This document shows, piece after piece, positions 50,666-60,588 of a DNA stretch of 64,000 bases. The notes under the pieces were generated by a model, which saw only the letters and a list, made by a program, of their open reading frames with translations, was not told where the DNA came from and did no database searches. The DNA is from Bacteroidota bacterium (GTDB taxonomy: Bacteria; Bacteroidota; Bacteroidia; Cytophagales; Cyclobacteriaceae). The stretch's first letter is position 1, and the number at the start of each line of letters is the position of its first letter. The stretch is from assembly GCA_023428695.1 (NCBI GenBank), contig JAEYWY010000008.1:77615-141614 (forward strand), read 5' to 3'. A program made the translations under genes and the position numbers.

Positions 50666-51718
50666 TTAATGGTGATCCTCCGCCTTTGCCATACCAATGT
50701 AAAGTGATGTAAAGAGCGTGAACACATAAGCCTGGATCCCCGCCACCAGGATCTCGATCAGATTAATAAACAGCACAACCAGCGAGGATGCGATGCCTAC
50801 CAAATAACTCTGAAAGATGAACGTGAGCGCGATAAGGCTCAATATCACAATGTGACCCGCGGTGATCGCCACAAACAAACGAACCATCAACGAGATCGGC
50901 TTCGTGAAAATTCCAATGATTTCCACCGGAAGGATAACGATTCGCAATGGCAACGGTACCCCTGGGGTCCAGAAGATGTGTGACCAGTACGACTTGTTCC
51001 CGCTTACGTTGGTGATGATGAACGTAAGAACGGCGAGCGTCATGGTTACAGCAATATTTCCGGTGAGGTTCGCGGCGCCGGGAAGCAACCCGAGCAGGTT
51101 ACCAAACAGAATGAAGAAAAATAATGTCAATAGGTACGGCATGTACTTCTCGTATCCGTGACCGATATTCGGCTTCACTACTTCGTCGCGAACGAAAAGT
51201 ATAACAGGTTCAAGGAAGGACTGCAGACCTCCGGGAGCTTTCCCTGTATTCTTCTTGTAAGCCCTTGCGACTGACAGAAACACCAGAATCAACACTGTTG
51301 CGTTGACCAATAACATGGCAACGTTCTTGGTGATTGACAGATCAAAAACAGCCTCACCGGACTCCAGGTAGATATGGTTGTGGTCAAGCTTGTATCCGTT
51401 GTAGGGCACCACTTCATGGTGCTCATTGTAGAATCTGGCAGATGAAAAGATATCCAGTCCGCGCTCTTTAGAATATACGATCACCGGAAGGTACAGGGTT
51501 CCGCCATGGCCGTCCCAGAAATGCCAGACGTGGTCGTCAAGGACGTGGTGAATGATTACATCCCCCACATTGAGGCTTGCTTTCCCGGCCGTTTCGTGTT
51601 GGCCATGATCGTCAGCATGCTCGTCCTGAGCCAGAACAGGAGCGACAGCAAAAACGAAAAAAAGGAAGGAAAAAAGCGCACGGTGAAAACGGCTTAAAGT
51701 GCTGAAAAACACGGTCAT
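50666..51718 (-). CDS. atpB: ATP synthase F0 subunit a
   Basis: 350 residues. It is longer than the E. coli protein because of a Bacteroidota-type N-terminal extension with a signal-like segment (about 12-31, ending APVLAQ) and a histidine/aspartate-rich part (DEHADDHGQH). The core has the essential arginine in KPISLMVRLF and the C-terminal IQAYVFTLFTSLYIG. ATG 51718 was chosen; a TTG fifteen codons upstream would add a poor N-terminus. Own promoter candidate at 51752-51782. Confidence 0.95.
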   Translation of the reverse strand: MTVFFSTLSRFHRALFSFLFFVFAVAPVLAQDEHADDHGQHETAGKASLNVGDVIIHHVLDDHVWHFWDGHGGTLYLPVIVYSKERGLDIFSSARFYNEHHEVVPYNGYKLDHNHIYLESGEAVFDLSITKNVAMLLVNATVLILVFLSVARAYKKNTGKAPGGLQSFLEPVILFVRDEVVKPNIGHGYEKYMPYLLTLFFFILFGNLLGLLPGAANLTGNIAVTMTLAVLTFIITNVSGNKSYWSHIFWTPGVPLPLRIVILPVEIIGIFTKPISLMVRLFVAITAGHIVILSLIALTFIFQSYLVGIASSLVVLFINLIEILVAGIQAYVFTLFTSLYIGMAKAEDHH

Positions 51719-51751
51719 CTGGCTTATTTTGGGGGTTTTCAAATCCGACCG

Positions 51752-51782
51752 CAAAGGTATCAATTAAACATCCAGAAAAAAA
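51752..51782 (-). promoter_or_regulatory. Promoter candidate for atpBEFHAG
   Basis: The minus strand shows TACCTTTG, an exact -7 element, with a T-rich stretch 20 bases upstream. The leader to the atpB start is about 27 bases. Confidence 0.5.
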
Positions 51783-51822
51783 TCTTTGGAAAAATTTTTA
51801 AGGCTTTCCGGAAGGTCGGTTT

Positions 51823-52179
51823 TCAACGTGTTTTTCGATACAAAAAAACGATTTCGAGAACAGTCAGAACAACATAAATGACCAGGAATCCGATGGCATT
51901 CGGAGTTGCGTTTGGCCGGTCGTGGTAGATCACAACGAAGATGAAGGCGCCGCCCAGCACAAGCTTGAGCAGCATGGACAGCAGGTAGTATTGCGTGAAC
52001 GTTTCACTGCCAGCCCGTCGGACAAAGGCAAACAAGGCTGTCGTCAGCAGTGTGAGAAAGACAAGGGTCTCCCAAATGAAGGAGGCATTTCCCTGGCTAC
52101 CAGAAAGGGGGGTAGCAAGCCAGATAGCGGCTGCCAGAAGGACCACTGTGATTCCGAGCGCTGTAAGAAACGATTTCAA
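51823..52179 (-). CDS. AtpI-like small membrane protein in the ATP synthase cluster
   Basis: 118 residues with four membrane segments (about 5-23, 33-50, 62-83, 93-112). Position and layout fit the ATP synthase subunit I or the like, an assembly helper, but sequence similarity is loose. The start is TTG at 52179: AAGGA sits six bases before it, overlapping the atpZ-like stop, and no ATG is in frame upstream before a stop. 104 bp separate it from atpB. Confidence 0.6.
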   Translation of the reverse strand: MKSFLTALGITVVLLAAAIWLATPLSGSQGNASFIWETLVFLTLLTTALFAFVRRAGSETFTQYYLLSMLLKLVLGGAFIFVVIYHDRPNATPNAIGFLVIYVVLTVLEIVFLYRKTR

Positions 52180-52181
52180 CG

Positions 52182-52412
52182 TCAGTCCTTATTAATGGAG
52201 CGGTACAGCTGGTACATCATACCGCCAAATGCGAGGAATCCAAACACGAGCATGAAGGCCGGGAAGGTCAGTTCCAACCATTGATCGAGCCGGTAACCCA
52301 GCCAGCCACATATCGCGATCGCGCTAAGCAGCTGAAAGGCGAGCCCGCTGTATTTCAGGTATGTGTTAGACGGTTTTGGCTTCGGATTGCGAGAGGGTTC
52401 GGGTGACGCCAT
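52182..52412 (-). CDS. AtpZ/AtpI family protein
   Basis: 76 residues. Two membrane segments (about 22-43 and 50-68) with the family pattern GLAFQLLSAIAICGWLGYRLDQWL and FLAFGGMMYQLYRSI. In other bacteria AtpZ helps ATP synthase assembly or magnesium entry. Its 5' end overlaps the bactofilin gene by 47 bp in another frame; the atpI-like gene starts right after its stop. Confidence 0.85.
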   Translation of the reverse strand: MASPEPSRNPKPKPSNTYLKYSGLAFQLLSAIAICGWLGYRLDQWLELTFPAFMLVFGFLAFGGMMYQLYRSINKD

Positions 52413-52803
52413 TGGTGTGTTCTCCGATTTTGATATCCTTCACAACTGCGCCCATCTTGCACGTACCATTAAAGACCGCACCTGGTTCAACGACCATTTT
52501 GCCAGTGACGATATCCCCGTTAATGACCGCGGTGGCTTTCAAAACAAGGAGTTCTGTGATCTCAAGCTTGCCGCGAACTTCGCCTTCGATGTCGGCATTT
52601 AGTGCGAGGATATTACCCTGAACATGTGACTGATGTCCGAGCGCAACCTTCTGCTTTGATTTGATGTTACCGGCTACTTTGCCTTCGATACGAATGTTGC
52701 CATAGGTCTCAACGTTGCCTTCGAGGAACGTTCCTTTTCCGATTGTGTTGCTGGAGTTGCTGATCTCCTCCGCAGCTCGTGTCTTTTCTTTTGAGGTTAG
52801 CAT
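52366..52803 (-). CDS. Bactofilin (polymer-forming cytoskeletal protein)
   Basis: 145 residues. The beta-helix bactofilin domain spans about 20-115 (TFLEGNVETYGNIRIEGKV, GDIVTGKMVVEPGAVFNGTCKMG). Bactofilins self-assemble without nucleotides and often position peptidoglycan enzymes. Here the upstream gene, 11 bp away, codes for an M23 peptidase, the classic pairing. Its end overlaps the atpZ-like gene. Confidence 0.93.
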   Translation of the reverse strand: MLTSKEKTRAAEEISNSSNTIGKGTFLEGNVETYGNIRIEGKVAGNIKSKQKVALGHQSHVQGNILALNADIEGEVRGKLEITELLVLKATAVINGDIVTGKMVVEPGAVFNGTCKMGAVVKDIKIGEHTNGVTRTLSQSEAKTV

Positions 52804-52814
52804 TAGGCTGGAGT

Positions 52815-53714
52815 TTAAAAATTAATAAATTCTTCCGGGTTCAGAGAATTGCCATTATTCCACAGCTCAAAATGGAGATGTGGTCCATTGGTAAGTTCCC
52901 CGCTGTTGCCAACAATAGAGATGATCTCCCCACCATTAACAAAAGTACCAACTTTTTTCAAGAGTTGTGCATTGTGCTTATAAGCGGAGATCAAATTGCC
53001 CCGGTGCTGGACCATGATTACATACCCAGCGTCCTGGGTCCAGGACGAAAAAATGACTGTTCCGTCAGCGATACATTTGACAGGCTCATTGGCCTTCGCG
53101 ACGATATCAACACCAAGGTGGTTCTTCTTAACATCGTATACGTCGGAGATGAAACCAGTGATTGGTGTATAGAAGAATGTTTCTTCCAGTTCGCGGTTCT
53201 TCGGCCTCGTGAGCGATATCAACGCCATTCCCGACTCTTCAAAGTCTTTGCGGAAGGCCGAATCATTTGGGGCAGCGTTGAGATTCGTTGGGCGCGTGAA
53301 GGGTGGATTTTCCCTGTCAAGGGCCACATTTAGTCCCTCGGCAGTTGTATCACCACTAAGAACTCGTGTGACACTCTGAATGAATAAATCCTTGCGTTCA
53401 ACGGCAGCTGAAAGTGAATCGACCGTCTGATGCAACGCATCAAGTTTCCTGCTCATCAACAGCTGCTCGTGTTGTGGATCGAACCAGCGGGCGAGAATCG
53501 TTTTGCTCATGAACATACTCATCCCAAACAGGAATGTGAACATGATCACCGAAAACAAGATCACCTTGGAATATGTAAACCCAAGACTCGTCCTTTCAGC
53601 AAAGTTCTCTTCGCTTCGGATAATAAGCTGATACCTGGTCGTCAACCAGTTTGAGAGTGTCTTCCTGGGTCGCAATTCCGGTTTTTTTCGAACAAAATTA
53701 ACCCTGATTGGCAT
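52815..53714 (-). CDS. Membrane-anchored M23 (LytM-type) metallopeptidase
   Basis: 299 residues. A membrane segment (about 50-72) is followed by a helical linker and a C-terminal M23 domain (about 190-295): KKNHLGVDIVAKANEPVKCIADG has the HxxxD zinc pair and PHLHFELW the HxH pair. It cuts peptide cross-links in peptidoglycan, or acts as an activator. Start ATG 53714. It shares an operon with bactofilin, suggesting local cell-wall shaping, and is divergent from sprE. Confidence 0.9.
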   Translation of the reverse strand: MPIRVNFVRKKPELRPRKTLSNWLTTRYQLIIRSEENFAERTSLGFTYSKVILFSVIMFTFLFGMSMFMSKTILARWFDPQHEQLLMSRKLDALHQTVDSLSAAVERKDLFIQSVTRVLSGDTTAEGLNVALDRENPPFTRPTNLNAAPNDSAFRKDFEESGMALISLTRPKNRELEETFFYTPITGFISDVYDVKKNHLGVDIVAKANEPVKCIADGTVIFSSWTQDAGYVIMVQHRGNLISAYKHNAQLLKKVGTFVNGGEIISIVGNSGELTNGPHLHFELWNNGNSLNPEEFINF

Positions 53715-53837
53715 CGGGAACAAATTCAGCGGTAAATTTGGCTTTGTACTCGCCGACAGGTTTATTTTTTCTTTGCACACTTTTACTAATTTTCCTTACT
53801 GAAAATATTGCAGCAGCTGATTTTTCGTTCTTTTCAA

Positions 53838-56462
53838 ATGACCATTATGGGTGCGAAGCGGCTCCTTCACCTTATCGCGTTATTGGCTATCCTCTTCCTG
53901 GCCGGATGTTCCCCCCAACGAAACACCTGGTCGAGCAAAGCTTTCCATAATACGACAGCGCATTATAACGGATATTATTACGCGCGTGAAGAAATAAAAA
54001 AGGTTGAAGATAAGCTGTGGGCAAGCCTGCAGGATGATTACAACAAAATCCTCCGGCTCCTGCCGAAGATTGATTCGTCACTGTATAAATCCAACGAGAA
54101 GGAGATTGAAGAGGCAATCAAGATGGCGTCAATCGCCATTCAGCGACATCCCAACAGTAAATGGGTTGACGACAGCTATTTACTCGTGGGCTATGCGCGC
54201 CTGTACTCCCTCGATTATGGCAATACGATTCACACATTTCAATTCGTGAACAAAAAGGGTAAAGATCCCGACGCCCGCCACAAAGCAATCATTGGACTCA
54301 TCCGGACCTACACGGAGCACGGAGAATTTAACAACGGCCAGGCGGCCATTGATTATCTCAGCAAGGAAAAGCTGAATAAAGTGAATCGAAAAAATCTCGC
54401 GATTGCGAAGGCCTACTTCTACCAGGAGCAAGGTAACCTCGACTATATGGTACGAAGTCTCGCGGAAGCCGACGGCCTTCTCAAGAAAAGAGACAAGCCC
54501 GGGAGGATATATTTCATCATCGCACAGGTTTATCAGAAACTCGGTTTTGAATCTGAAGCCTACCAGTACTATAAGAAATGCATTGGGACTAATCCCGCAT
54601 ACGAGATCGATTTCTACGCACGACTCTATCTGGCCCAGGTGGCGGAGATTTCCCGTAGCCGAAGCGTTGCGGCAGCACGAAAATCATTCCGGAAACTGCT
54701 GAAGGATAGTAAGAATAAGGAGTTTCGCGACAAGATCCATTACGAGATGGGTATGTTCGAACTCAAACAGCAGAACCTTGATGAAGCGATTTCCGAATTC
54801 AACCTCGCTCTGCGCCTTGGAAAGAATACGCAAGTTGACGGCGAGGCGTATCTGCGCCTTGGGGAGATATATTACGACACGCTAAAACAATACGCGTTGT
54901 CTTCAGCCTACTATGACAGCGCCATCAACTCTCTTTCGAAGGACTATGAGGGGTACGCAGCAATCAAGGAAAGGCAGGAGATTCTGAACGAGTTTGTCAA
55001 AAACCTGAATGTCATTGAACAGCAAGACAGCCTTCTGAAGCTGTCGGCACTCGATTCGGCGTCACTTCACAAGATGGTGGATTCAGCATTCCAGGCGCGT
55101 AAGAGAATTGCCGACCTCGAGGCGAAGGCCTCAAAGAAAAAATCAAAGCGTGTGCAAATTGCGACCGCCACGACCGACAACGTCTTTGCAACAATTGGCG
55201 AAAACGAGGATAACACCTTCGGTTCGCAACAAAGTGCAGGCGGCGCGTGGTATTTCTATAATCCCACGGCGACTTCGATTGGCCAGACTGAGTTCAGGCG
55301 CATTTGGGGCGATATCGCGCTCGAGGATAACTGGCGACGCTCACAGCGATCCTCAGGTAATGTCCGACAGTCAAGAACGCAACAGTCAACCACGCAGCCT
55401 CAGGCGACTACCGAGGCTGAAGAAGCGCCTGCGGCTGACCCGGTAGTTGCTGAATTCAATAAGATCAACGCACAGATCCCGCGTAGTCCGGAACAGAAAG
55501 CGGCATCACTCAAGATGATTGAAGATGCGTACTTTAACCTCGGTGACATATACTACCTCAAACTCCGCGAGAGCGAGAATGCGGTAACGTCGTACAACAC
55601 ACTGCTCACTCGTTTTCCGGAATCTCCCTATGAACCGGAAGTCTTGTACCGCCTCTACGTGATTCTGAAAGAAAGTGACCCGCAAAAAGCTGAAGAATAT
55701 GGCAATCGACTGAAACGGGAACATCCCGAATCCACTTTTGCCCATCTTCTTGAAAACCCGAATTACCTGGCTGAGTCGAAGGAGACAATTCGAAAACAGG
55801 AAAAGATCTATAAAGATGCGTACGAACAGTTTCAGGATGGCCAATTCAGCGCATCCCTCGAGAACATTCAGAAAGGTCTGGCCCTGGGTGAAACATCGTT
55901 TAATCCGCAGTTGGAATTGCTTAACATTCTTATCGTCGGACGGACTGAAGACATCAGCCAGTACCAATTCCAACTTGATCAGTTTTCAAGTAAATATGCT
56001 GACCTTCCTGTTGGCGAATACGCAAAGAAGCTACTGGATACATCGCGAGAATTCCAGGAACGAAAGGAAAAAGCCGGCGGAATTCAGTACATCCGCTCAT
56101 TCGAGGAGCCGCACTATTTCGTTCTGGTATACAAGAAGTCGGAAAACATCGGAAACAGGGCCGCGATCACATTGGAAAAATTCAATGCCGAAAATTTCCC
56201 GGAACTGAAGCTTAAGACCAGCAACGTGGAACTGAACGAGGATTATATGGTCACACTTGTCGCCGATCTTCCCCGTGTAAGTGCGGCTATCGAATATGTC
56301 TACACGTTTACCGAGAAGCTGGCTGGTATGACTGAATTACGAAACCATAAATTCAATAATTTTGTAATTACGAAGGATAACTTCGACATTTTTTACCGAA
56401 CAAAAGGGCTTGATGAATACATCTATTTCTTCGAAAAAAACTACCCGCTCAAAAACCCGTAA
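53838..56462 (+). CDS. sprE: SprE/PorW-type TPR lipoprotein of type IX secretion/gliding
   Basis: 874 residues. Lipobox LAGC (Cys24 from this start), then the family signature KAFHNTTAHYNGYYYARE (about 33-50) and TPR repeats over about 60-400 and 560-720. A low-complexity Gln/Thr/Ala stretch splits the halves (about 515-545). SprE/PorW links the trans-envelope motor to other type IX parts in the periplasm. Place beside ATP synthase and M23 genes agrees with related genomes. The start is ATG 53838 or ATG 53847. Its end overlaps the PBP gene by 50 bp. Confidence 0.85.
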   Translation: MTIMGAKRLLHLIALLAILFLAGCSPQRNTWSSKAFHNTTAHYNGYYYAREEIKKVEDKLWASLQDDYNKILRLLPKIDSSLYKSNEKEIEEAIKMASIAIQRHPNSKWVDDSYLLVGYARLYSLDYGNTIHTFQFVNKKGKDPDARHKAIIGLIRTYTEHGEFNNGQAAIDYLSKEKLNKVNRKNLAIAKAYFYQEQGNLDYMVRSLAEADGLLKKRDKPGRIYFIIAQVYQKLGFESEAYQYYKKCIGTNPAYEIDFYARLYLAQVAEISRSRSVAAARKSFRKLLKDSKNKEFRDKIHYEMGMFELKQQNLDEAISEFNLALRLGKNTQVDGEAYLRLGEIYYDTLKQYALSSAYYDSAINSLSKDYEGYAAIKERQEILNEFVKNLNVIEQQDSLLKLSALDSASLHKMVDSAFQARKRIADLEAKASKKKSKRVQIATATTDNVFATIGENEDNTFGSQQSAGGAWYFYNPTATSIGQTEFRRIWGDIALEDNWRRSQRSSGNVRQSRTQQSTTQPQATTEAEEAPAADPVVAEFNKINAQIPRSPEQKAASLKMIEDAYFNLGDIYYLKLRESENAVTSYNTLLTRFPESPYEPEVLYRLYVILKESDPQKAEEYGNRLKREHPESTFAHLLENPNYLAESKETIRKQEKIYKDAYEQFQDGQFSASLENIQKGLALGETSFNPQLELLNILIVGRTEDISQYQFQLDQFSSKYADLPVGEYAKKLLDTSREFQERKEKAGGIQYIRSFEEPHYFVLVYKKSENIGNRAAITLEKFNAENFPELKLKTSNVELNEDYMVTLVADLPRVSAAIEYVYTFTEKLAGMTELRNHKFNNFVITKDNFDIFYRTKGLDEYIYFFEKNYPLKNP

Positions 56463-58746
56463 AACCGTTATTCCCGAGTCGTTGTACAGGAAGATCATTA
56501 AGGGAGTATGGATTGCGTTTCTGGTTCTGATTCTGGGCATACCGTTGTACGTGTTCAGCGTAAGCATCGACCTGTTCGGCCTTTTCGGCGGAATGCCGAG
56601 CCTGAAGGCCATTGAGAACCCGGAGAACGATTTGTCTTCGGAACTCATCAGCGCTGACGGCGTTTCACTCGGGCGCTACTTCCGCTACAACCGAAGCCAG
56701 GTCGCGTACGATCAGCTCTCGCCGGAACTCGTGAATACATTGTTGCTTTCCGAAGATCATAGATTCTACGAACACTCCGGGATGGACTTCTGGGCATACC
56801 CGCGGGTGTTATATGGAATTCTCACATTCAACAACAAAGGTGGCGGAAGCACGATAACACAGCAGCTGGCGAAAAACCTTTACACCATCAATCCCGAACT
56901 TGACGGCCATCTCGCAAAACTCGGCCGACTACCCCGCCGCGTCATACAGAAGACGAAGGAGTGGATTATCTCCATCCATCTTGAGAAGAACTTCACCAAA
57001 GAGGAGATCATCACGATGTACCTCAATACAAGTGATTTCAGCAGTAACGCGTATGGTATCAAGGTCGCTGCCGAGACGTATTTCAACAAACAACCCGCTG
57101 ACCTCAATCTCCAGGAATCGGCGGTGCTGGTAGGAATGCTTCAGGCACCCTCCTTTTACAATCCGCAGAACAATCCGAACAACGCACTGTCTAAGCGCAA
57201 TGAGGTGCTATACAAACTCTACAACTACAAATACATCAAAACGCGGGAGGAATACGATTCGATAAAAGAACTACCCATCGAATTGCAATTCGCGGTTCAA
57301 AACCAGAACCAGGGCCTTGCCACATACTTTCGCAACATCCTGCGCAACGATCTGATGGCGTGGTGCAAGGAACACGGCTACGACTTGTGGGATTCCGGTC
57401 TCAAGATTTATACGACGATCGACAGCCGGATGCAGAAGATGGCAGAAGATGCGATGGCTGAACACATGTCAAAACTTCAGGGCGATTTCGTTCGCGAATG
57501 GAAGGCACGCGGAAGGAATCCATGGACCGACGAAGATACCGGCGGTGAAATCAAGAACTTCCTGGAGAAGAAAATCCGCAGCACGGACTCATACAGGGCT
57601 CTTGTAAAACGTTACGGAGAAGGCTCCGACTCAGTGAAGATAATGCTCAACCTGAAGAAGCCGATGCGGGTGTTTACCTGGAGCGGCGAACGCGACACAT
57701 TGTTCAGCTCGATGGATTCGTTGGCATACTATAAGAAATTTCTGCAGGCAGGTCTTATGTCAATGGATCCGGAAACCGGCGCCGTCAAAGCATGGGTTGG
57801 TGGTCTGAATCACAAGTTCTTCAAATACGATCACGTAAAACAGAGTACGCGTCAGCCGGGGTCGACATTCAAACCCTTTGTTTATGGAACTGCGATTGAG
57901 GCAGGTTTCTCCCCATGCATGGAATTGCTTGACATCAGTCCCACCATCAAAGTCCCGGGCGGAACATGGAATCCGCTCAACGCGGACGGTACACGCGGAT
58001 CAGGGCAGAAGCTGAATCTCCGTCAGGCAATGGCACAATCGCTGAACTCAATCACTGCACAGGTGATGCAGCGCGTCGGGCCGCCTAACATTGTCGACTT
58101 CGCACAGCGTCTTGGCATCAAGAGTAAACTTGATCCCGTGCCTTCGATCTGCCTCGGCACCAGCGACGTTTCACTTTACGAGATGGTCGCGGCGTATTGC
58201 TCGTTTGTCAACCTCGGAATTCAGATTGAACCGTACTACATCACGCGCATCGAAGATAAGAATGGAAATGTCATCGAGAACTTTGTTCCGCGCACCAGGC
58301 AGGCTCTCGACGAACGAACTGCATACAAGATGGTCTACATGCTTCAGGGTGGTGTGCAGGAAGCCGGAGGTACGTCGCTTGGCCTTAGCAGGGAACTGAA
58401 GGAAAATAACGAGATCGGTGGGAAAACCGGTACTACGGACAACGCATCGGATGGGTGGTATATCGGAGTTACGCATAACCTCGTCACGGGCGTATGGGTC
58501 GGTGGCGACGAACGCAGCATTCGCTTTCCGAACTGGACCTTTGGTTCCGGTACGCGCTCGGCACGTCCGATATGGGACAAGTACATGGTCAATGTTTACC
58601 GGAGCCCGGATGTTGGATATCCCAAGGGATTTTTCCGCAGACCTTCAACAGGGTTAGACATGACTCTTGATTGTTCCAAGTACGCAGACGCCGGCGTTGA
58701 AGGTGAGGAAGTACAGGAACCGGAGGAAATGTGGACGCCAAACTAA
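56413..58746 (+). CDS. Class A penicillin-binding protein (PBP1A-like)
   Basis: 777 residues. A basic cytosolic tail (1-28), a membrane anchor (about 29-50), a glycosyltransferase domain (catalytic Glu114 in LSEDHRFYEH; GGSTITQQLAKNL) and a transpeptidase domain with SxxK in QPGSTFKPF (about 483), SLN in AQSLNSIT and KTGTT (about 672). It polymerises and cross-links peptidoglycan. No usable later start exists near the sprE end, so the 50-bp overlap seems real. uvrC follows after 6 bp. Confidence 0.95.
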   Translation: MNTSISSKKTTRSKTRKTVIPESLYRKIIKGVWIAFLVLILGIPLYVFSVSIDLFGLFGGMPSLKAIENPENDLSSELISADGVSLGRYFRYNRSQVAYDQLSPELVNTLLLSEDHRFYEHSGMDFWAYPRVLYGILTFNNKGGGSTITQQLAKNLYTINPELDGHLAKLGRLPRRVIQKTKEWIISIHLEKNFTKEEIITMYLNTSDFSSNAYGIKVAAETYFNKQPADLNLQESAVLVGMLQAPSFYNPQNNPNNALSKRNEVLYKLYNYKYIKTREEYDSIKELPIELQFAVQNQNQGLATYFRNILRNDLMAWCKEHGYDLWDSGLKIYTTIDSRMQKMAEDAMAEHMSKLQGDFVREWKARGRNPWTDEDTGGEIKNFLEKKIRSTDSYRALVKRYGEGSDSVKIMLNLKKPMRVFTWSGERDTLFSSMDSLAYYKKFLQAGLMSMDPETGAVKAWVGGLNHKFFKYDHVKQSTRQPGSTFKPFVYGTAIEAGFSPCMELLDISPTIKVPGGTWNPLNADGTRGSGQKLNLRQAMAQSLNSITAQVMQRVGPPNIVDFAQRLGIKSKLDPVPSICLGTSDVSLYEMVAAYCSFVNLGIQIEPYYITRIEDKNGNVIENFVPRTRQALDERTAYKMVYMLQGGVQEAGGTSLGLSRELKENNEIGGKTGTTDNASDGWYIGVTHNLVTGVWVGGDERSIRFPNWTFGSGTRSARPIWDKYMVNVYRSPDVGYPKGFFRRPSTGLDMTLDCSKYADAGVEGEEVQEPEEMWTPN

Positions 58747-58752
58747 TCGCGC

Positions 58753-60552
58753 ATGGAGCATGACCCACTCAAGGAAGTCGTGTCCCGATTGCCCGAATCT
58801 CCAGGTGTATACCGTTTCTACAATGAGACCGACGAACTGATCTACGTTGGCAAGGCCAAAAGCATCCGAAAGCGGGTAAGCAGCTACTTCAATAAACAGG
58901 CCGGGGTTAATCGTAAGACCCTTCGACTCGTTTCGGAGATCGCACGCATAGACTATACCATCTCGAATACAGAGTTCGATGCGCTTCTGCTTGAGAACAA
59001 CTTCATTAAGCAGAATCAACCCAAGTACAACATCCTCCTGAAGGACGACAAGACCTTCCCCTATATCTGTATTCTCAGGGAAAGGTTTCCGCGAATCATC
59101 TATACACGTAAATACAATCCCGGGCAGGGCGAATATTTTGGCCCGTACAGCAGTGTAGTTGCGATGAAGAATGTTCTCGATCTTGTTCGCAAGCTGTACA
59201 CCATCCGGACCTGCAATCTATTGTTGAGTGAGCAGAACATCGAACAGAAGAAGTTCAAGATCTGTCTCGAATACCACATTGGAAACTGCAAAGGCCCGTG
59301 CGAGGGTTTGTATGACGAAGAGTCCTACCTGAAAGAGATCGAACAGGCGCGAAATATCCTTAAGGGCAACATCAGCATCGTGTACGATTATTTCACGCAG
59401 GAAATGAAGGCTGCCGCTGCGGCGATGGAATTTGAGCGCGCCCAGTTTTACAAAGACAAACTCGACACGCTTGAACGTTTCCAAAGTAAATCGCTCGTCG
59501 TAAACCGCGCTCTGACCGACATTGATGTTTTCACGATCACAAGCCAGGAGGCATATGCCTACGTAAACTATCTTCAGATCAAGGAAGGATCGATTGTCTT
59601 TTCCAAAACAGTGGAGTTAAAGAAAAAGCTTGACGAACCCGACGAAGAGTTGTTAAGCCTTGCTGTCGTCGAGATGCGGCAGCAAACCGGAAGCACGAAC
59701 CGCACTGTTTTCAGCAACACGCCGGTCATCGCCCTGGAGGAAGGCATCGAAAATGTCATTCCAAAAATCGGCGACAAACGAAAACTCGTAGAGCTATCAT
59801 TAAAGAATGCACTGGAGATGCAGCGCGAGCGATTGCTTCTCCGCGAAGGAAAGAAGAGCCGTCAGCGGGAGGTGCTTACGATTCTGCAGAAAGATCTTCA
59901 ACTGCCCCATATCCCAACCGTTATTGAGTGTTTTGACAACTCCAACTTCCAGGGAACGACACCGGTTGCGTCGATGGTCCGATTCGTTGACGGCAAGCCG
60001 GACAAAAAGGGATATCGGCACTACAACATACGCACTGTAGAGGGTCCCAATGACTTTGCGTCGATGAAGGAAATTGTGGGTCGTCGCTACAAGCGTCTGA
60101 TGGAAGAAGGGACGCCGCTTCCGGATCTTATTCTGGTCGATGGCGGGAAAGGTCAGTTGAGCAGCGCATGCGAAGCGCTTAAAGAACTACAGATCTACGG
60201 ACGTGTTCCGATTGCCGGCATTGCGAAAAAGCTCGAGGAAATCTATTATCCTGAGGATCCGTTTCCGCTGCTGATCAACAAGAAATCACCGGGGCTGCTC
60301 CTCATTCAACACATCCGCGACGAGGCCCACCGTTTTGCAATCACTTTTCATCGGCAGAAGAGAAGTAAAAAGCAGCTTACAACATCACTGGAAGGGCTGG
60401 AGGGTGTCGGCAAGAAAACCGTTGAGAAGCTCTTAACACATTTCCGTTCCGTAAAGAAAATCAAGGAAGCTCCGATTGAAGAACTCGCAAAACTCGTAGG
60501 GCGAAAGAAGGCTGAAATGATCAAAGGAGAGCAAAAAGAAAAGGAGGCGTAA
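58753..60552 (+). CDS. uvrC: UvrABC excinuclease subunit C
   Basis: 599 residues. Domains in order: GIY-YIG nuclease (about 12-95; PGVYRFYNETDELIYVGKA), cysteine-bearing linker, UVR motif (about 200-235), RNase H-like endonuclease (about 385-540; ECFDNSNFQGT, LILVDGGKGQL) and helix-hairpin-helix pair (about 550-599; LEGVGKKTVEKLL). It makes both cuts in nucleotide excision repair. It starts 6 bp after the PBP gene and ends in a two-way terminator. Confidence 0.98.
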   Translation: MEHDPLKEVVSRLPESPGVYRFYNETDELIYVGKAKSIRKRVSSYFNKQAGVNRKTLRLVSEIARIDYTISNTEFDALLLENNFIKQNQPKYNILLKDDKTFPYICILRERFPRIIYTRKYNPGQGEYFGPYSSVVAMKNVLDLVRKLYTIRTCNLLLSEQNIEQKKFKICLEYHIGNCKGPCEGLYDEESYLKEIEQARNILKGNISIVYDYFTQEMKAAAAAMEFERAQFYKDKLDTLERFQSKSLVVNRALTDIDVFTITSQEAYAYVNYLQIKEGSIVFSKTVELKKKLDEPDEELLSLAVVEMRQQTGSTNRTVFSNTPVIALEEGIENVIPKIGDKRKLVELSLKNALEMQRERLLLREGKKSRQREVLTILQKDLQLPHIPTVIECFDNSNFQGTTPVASMVRFVDGKPDKKGYRHYNIRTVEGPNDFASMKEIVGRRYKRLMEEGTPLPDLILVDGGKGQLSSACEALKELQIYGRVPIAGIAKKLEEIYYPEDPFPLLINKKSPGLLLIQHIRDEAHRFAITFHRQKRSKKQLTTSLEGLEGVGKKTVEKLLTHFRSVKKIKEAPIEELAKLVGRKKAEMIKGEQKEKEA

Positions 60553-60561
60553 ACCTCCTTT
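60533..60561. terminator. Two-way terminator between uvrC and gldN
   Basis: Eight-bp stem (AAAGGAGG with CCTCCTTT, 6-base loop) that spans the uvrC stop codon. On the minus strand it is followed by TTCTTTTT, so it ends the gldL-M-N transcript well; on the plus strand the T-tract is short. Confidence 0.7.
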
Positions 60562-60588
60562 CCCAAACTCAATATCAAAGGCGAAAAC

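Noticed and set aside
53720..53780. Possible sprE promoter (TTTG ... TCTTTG)
   Set aside because: Spacing and the -7 match are too weak to list.
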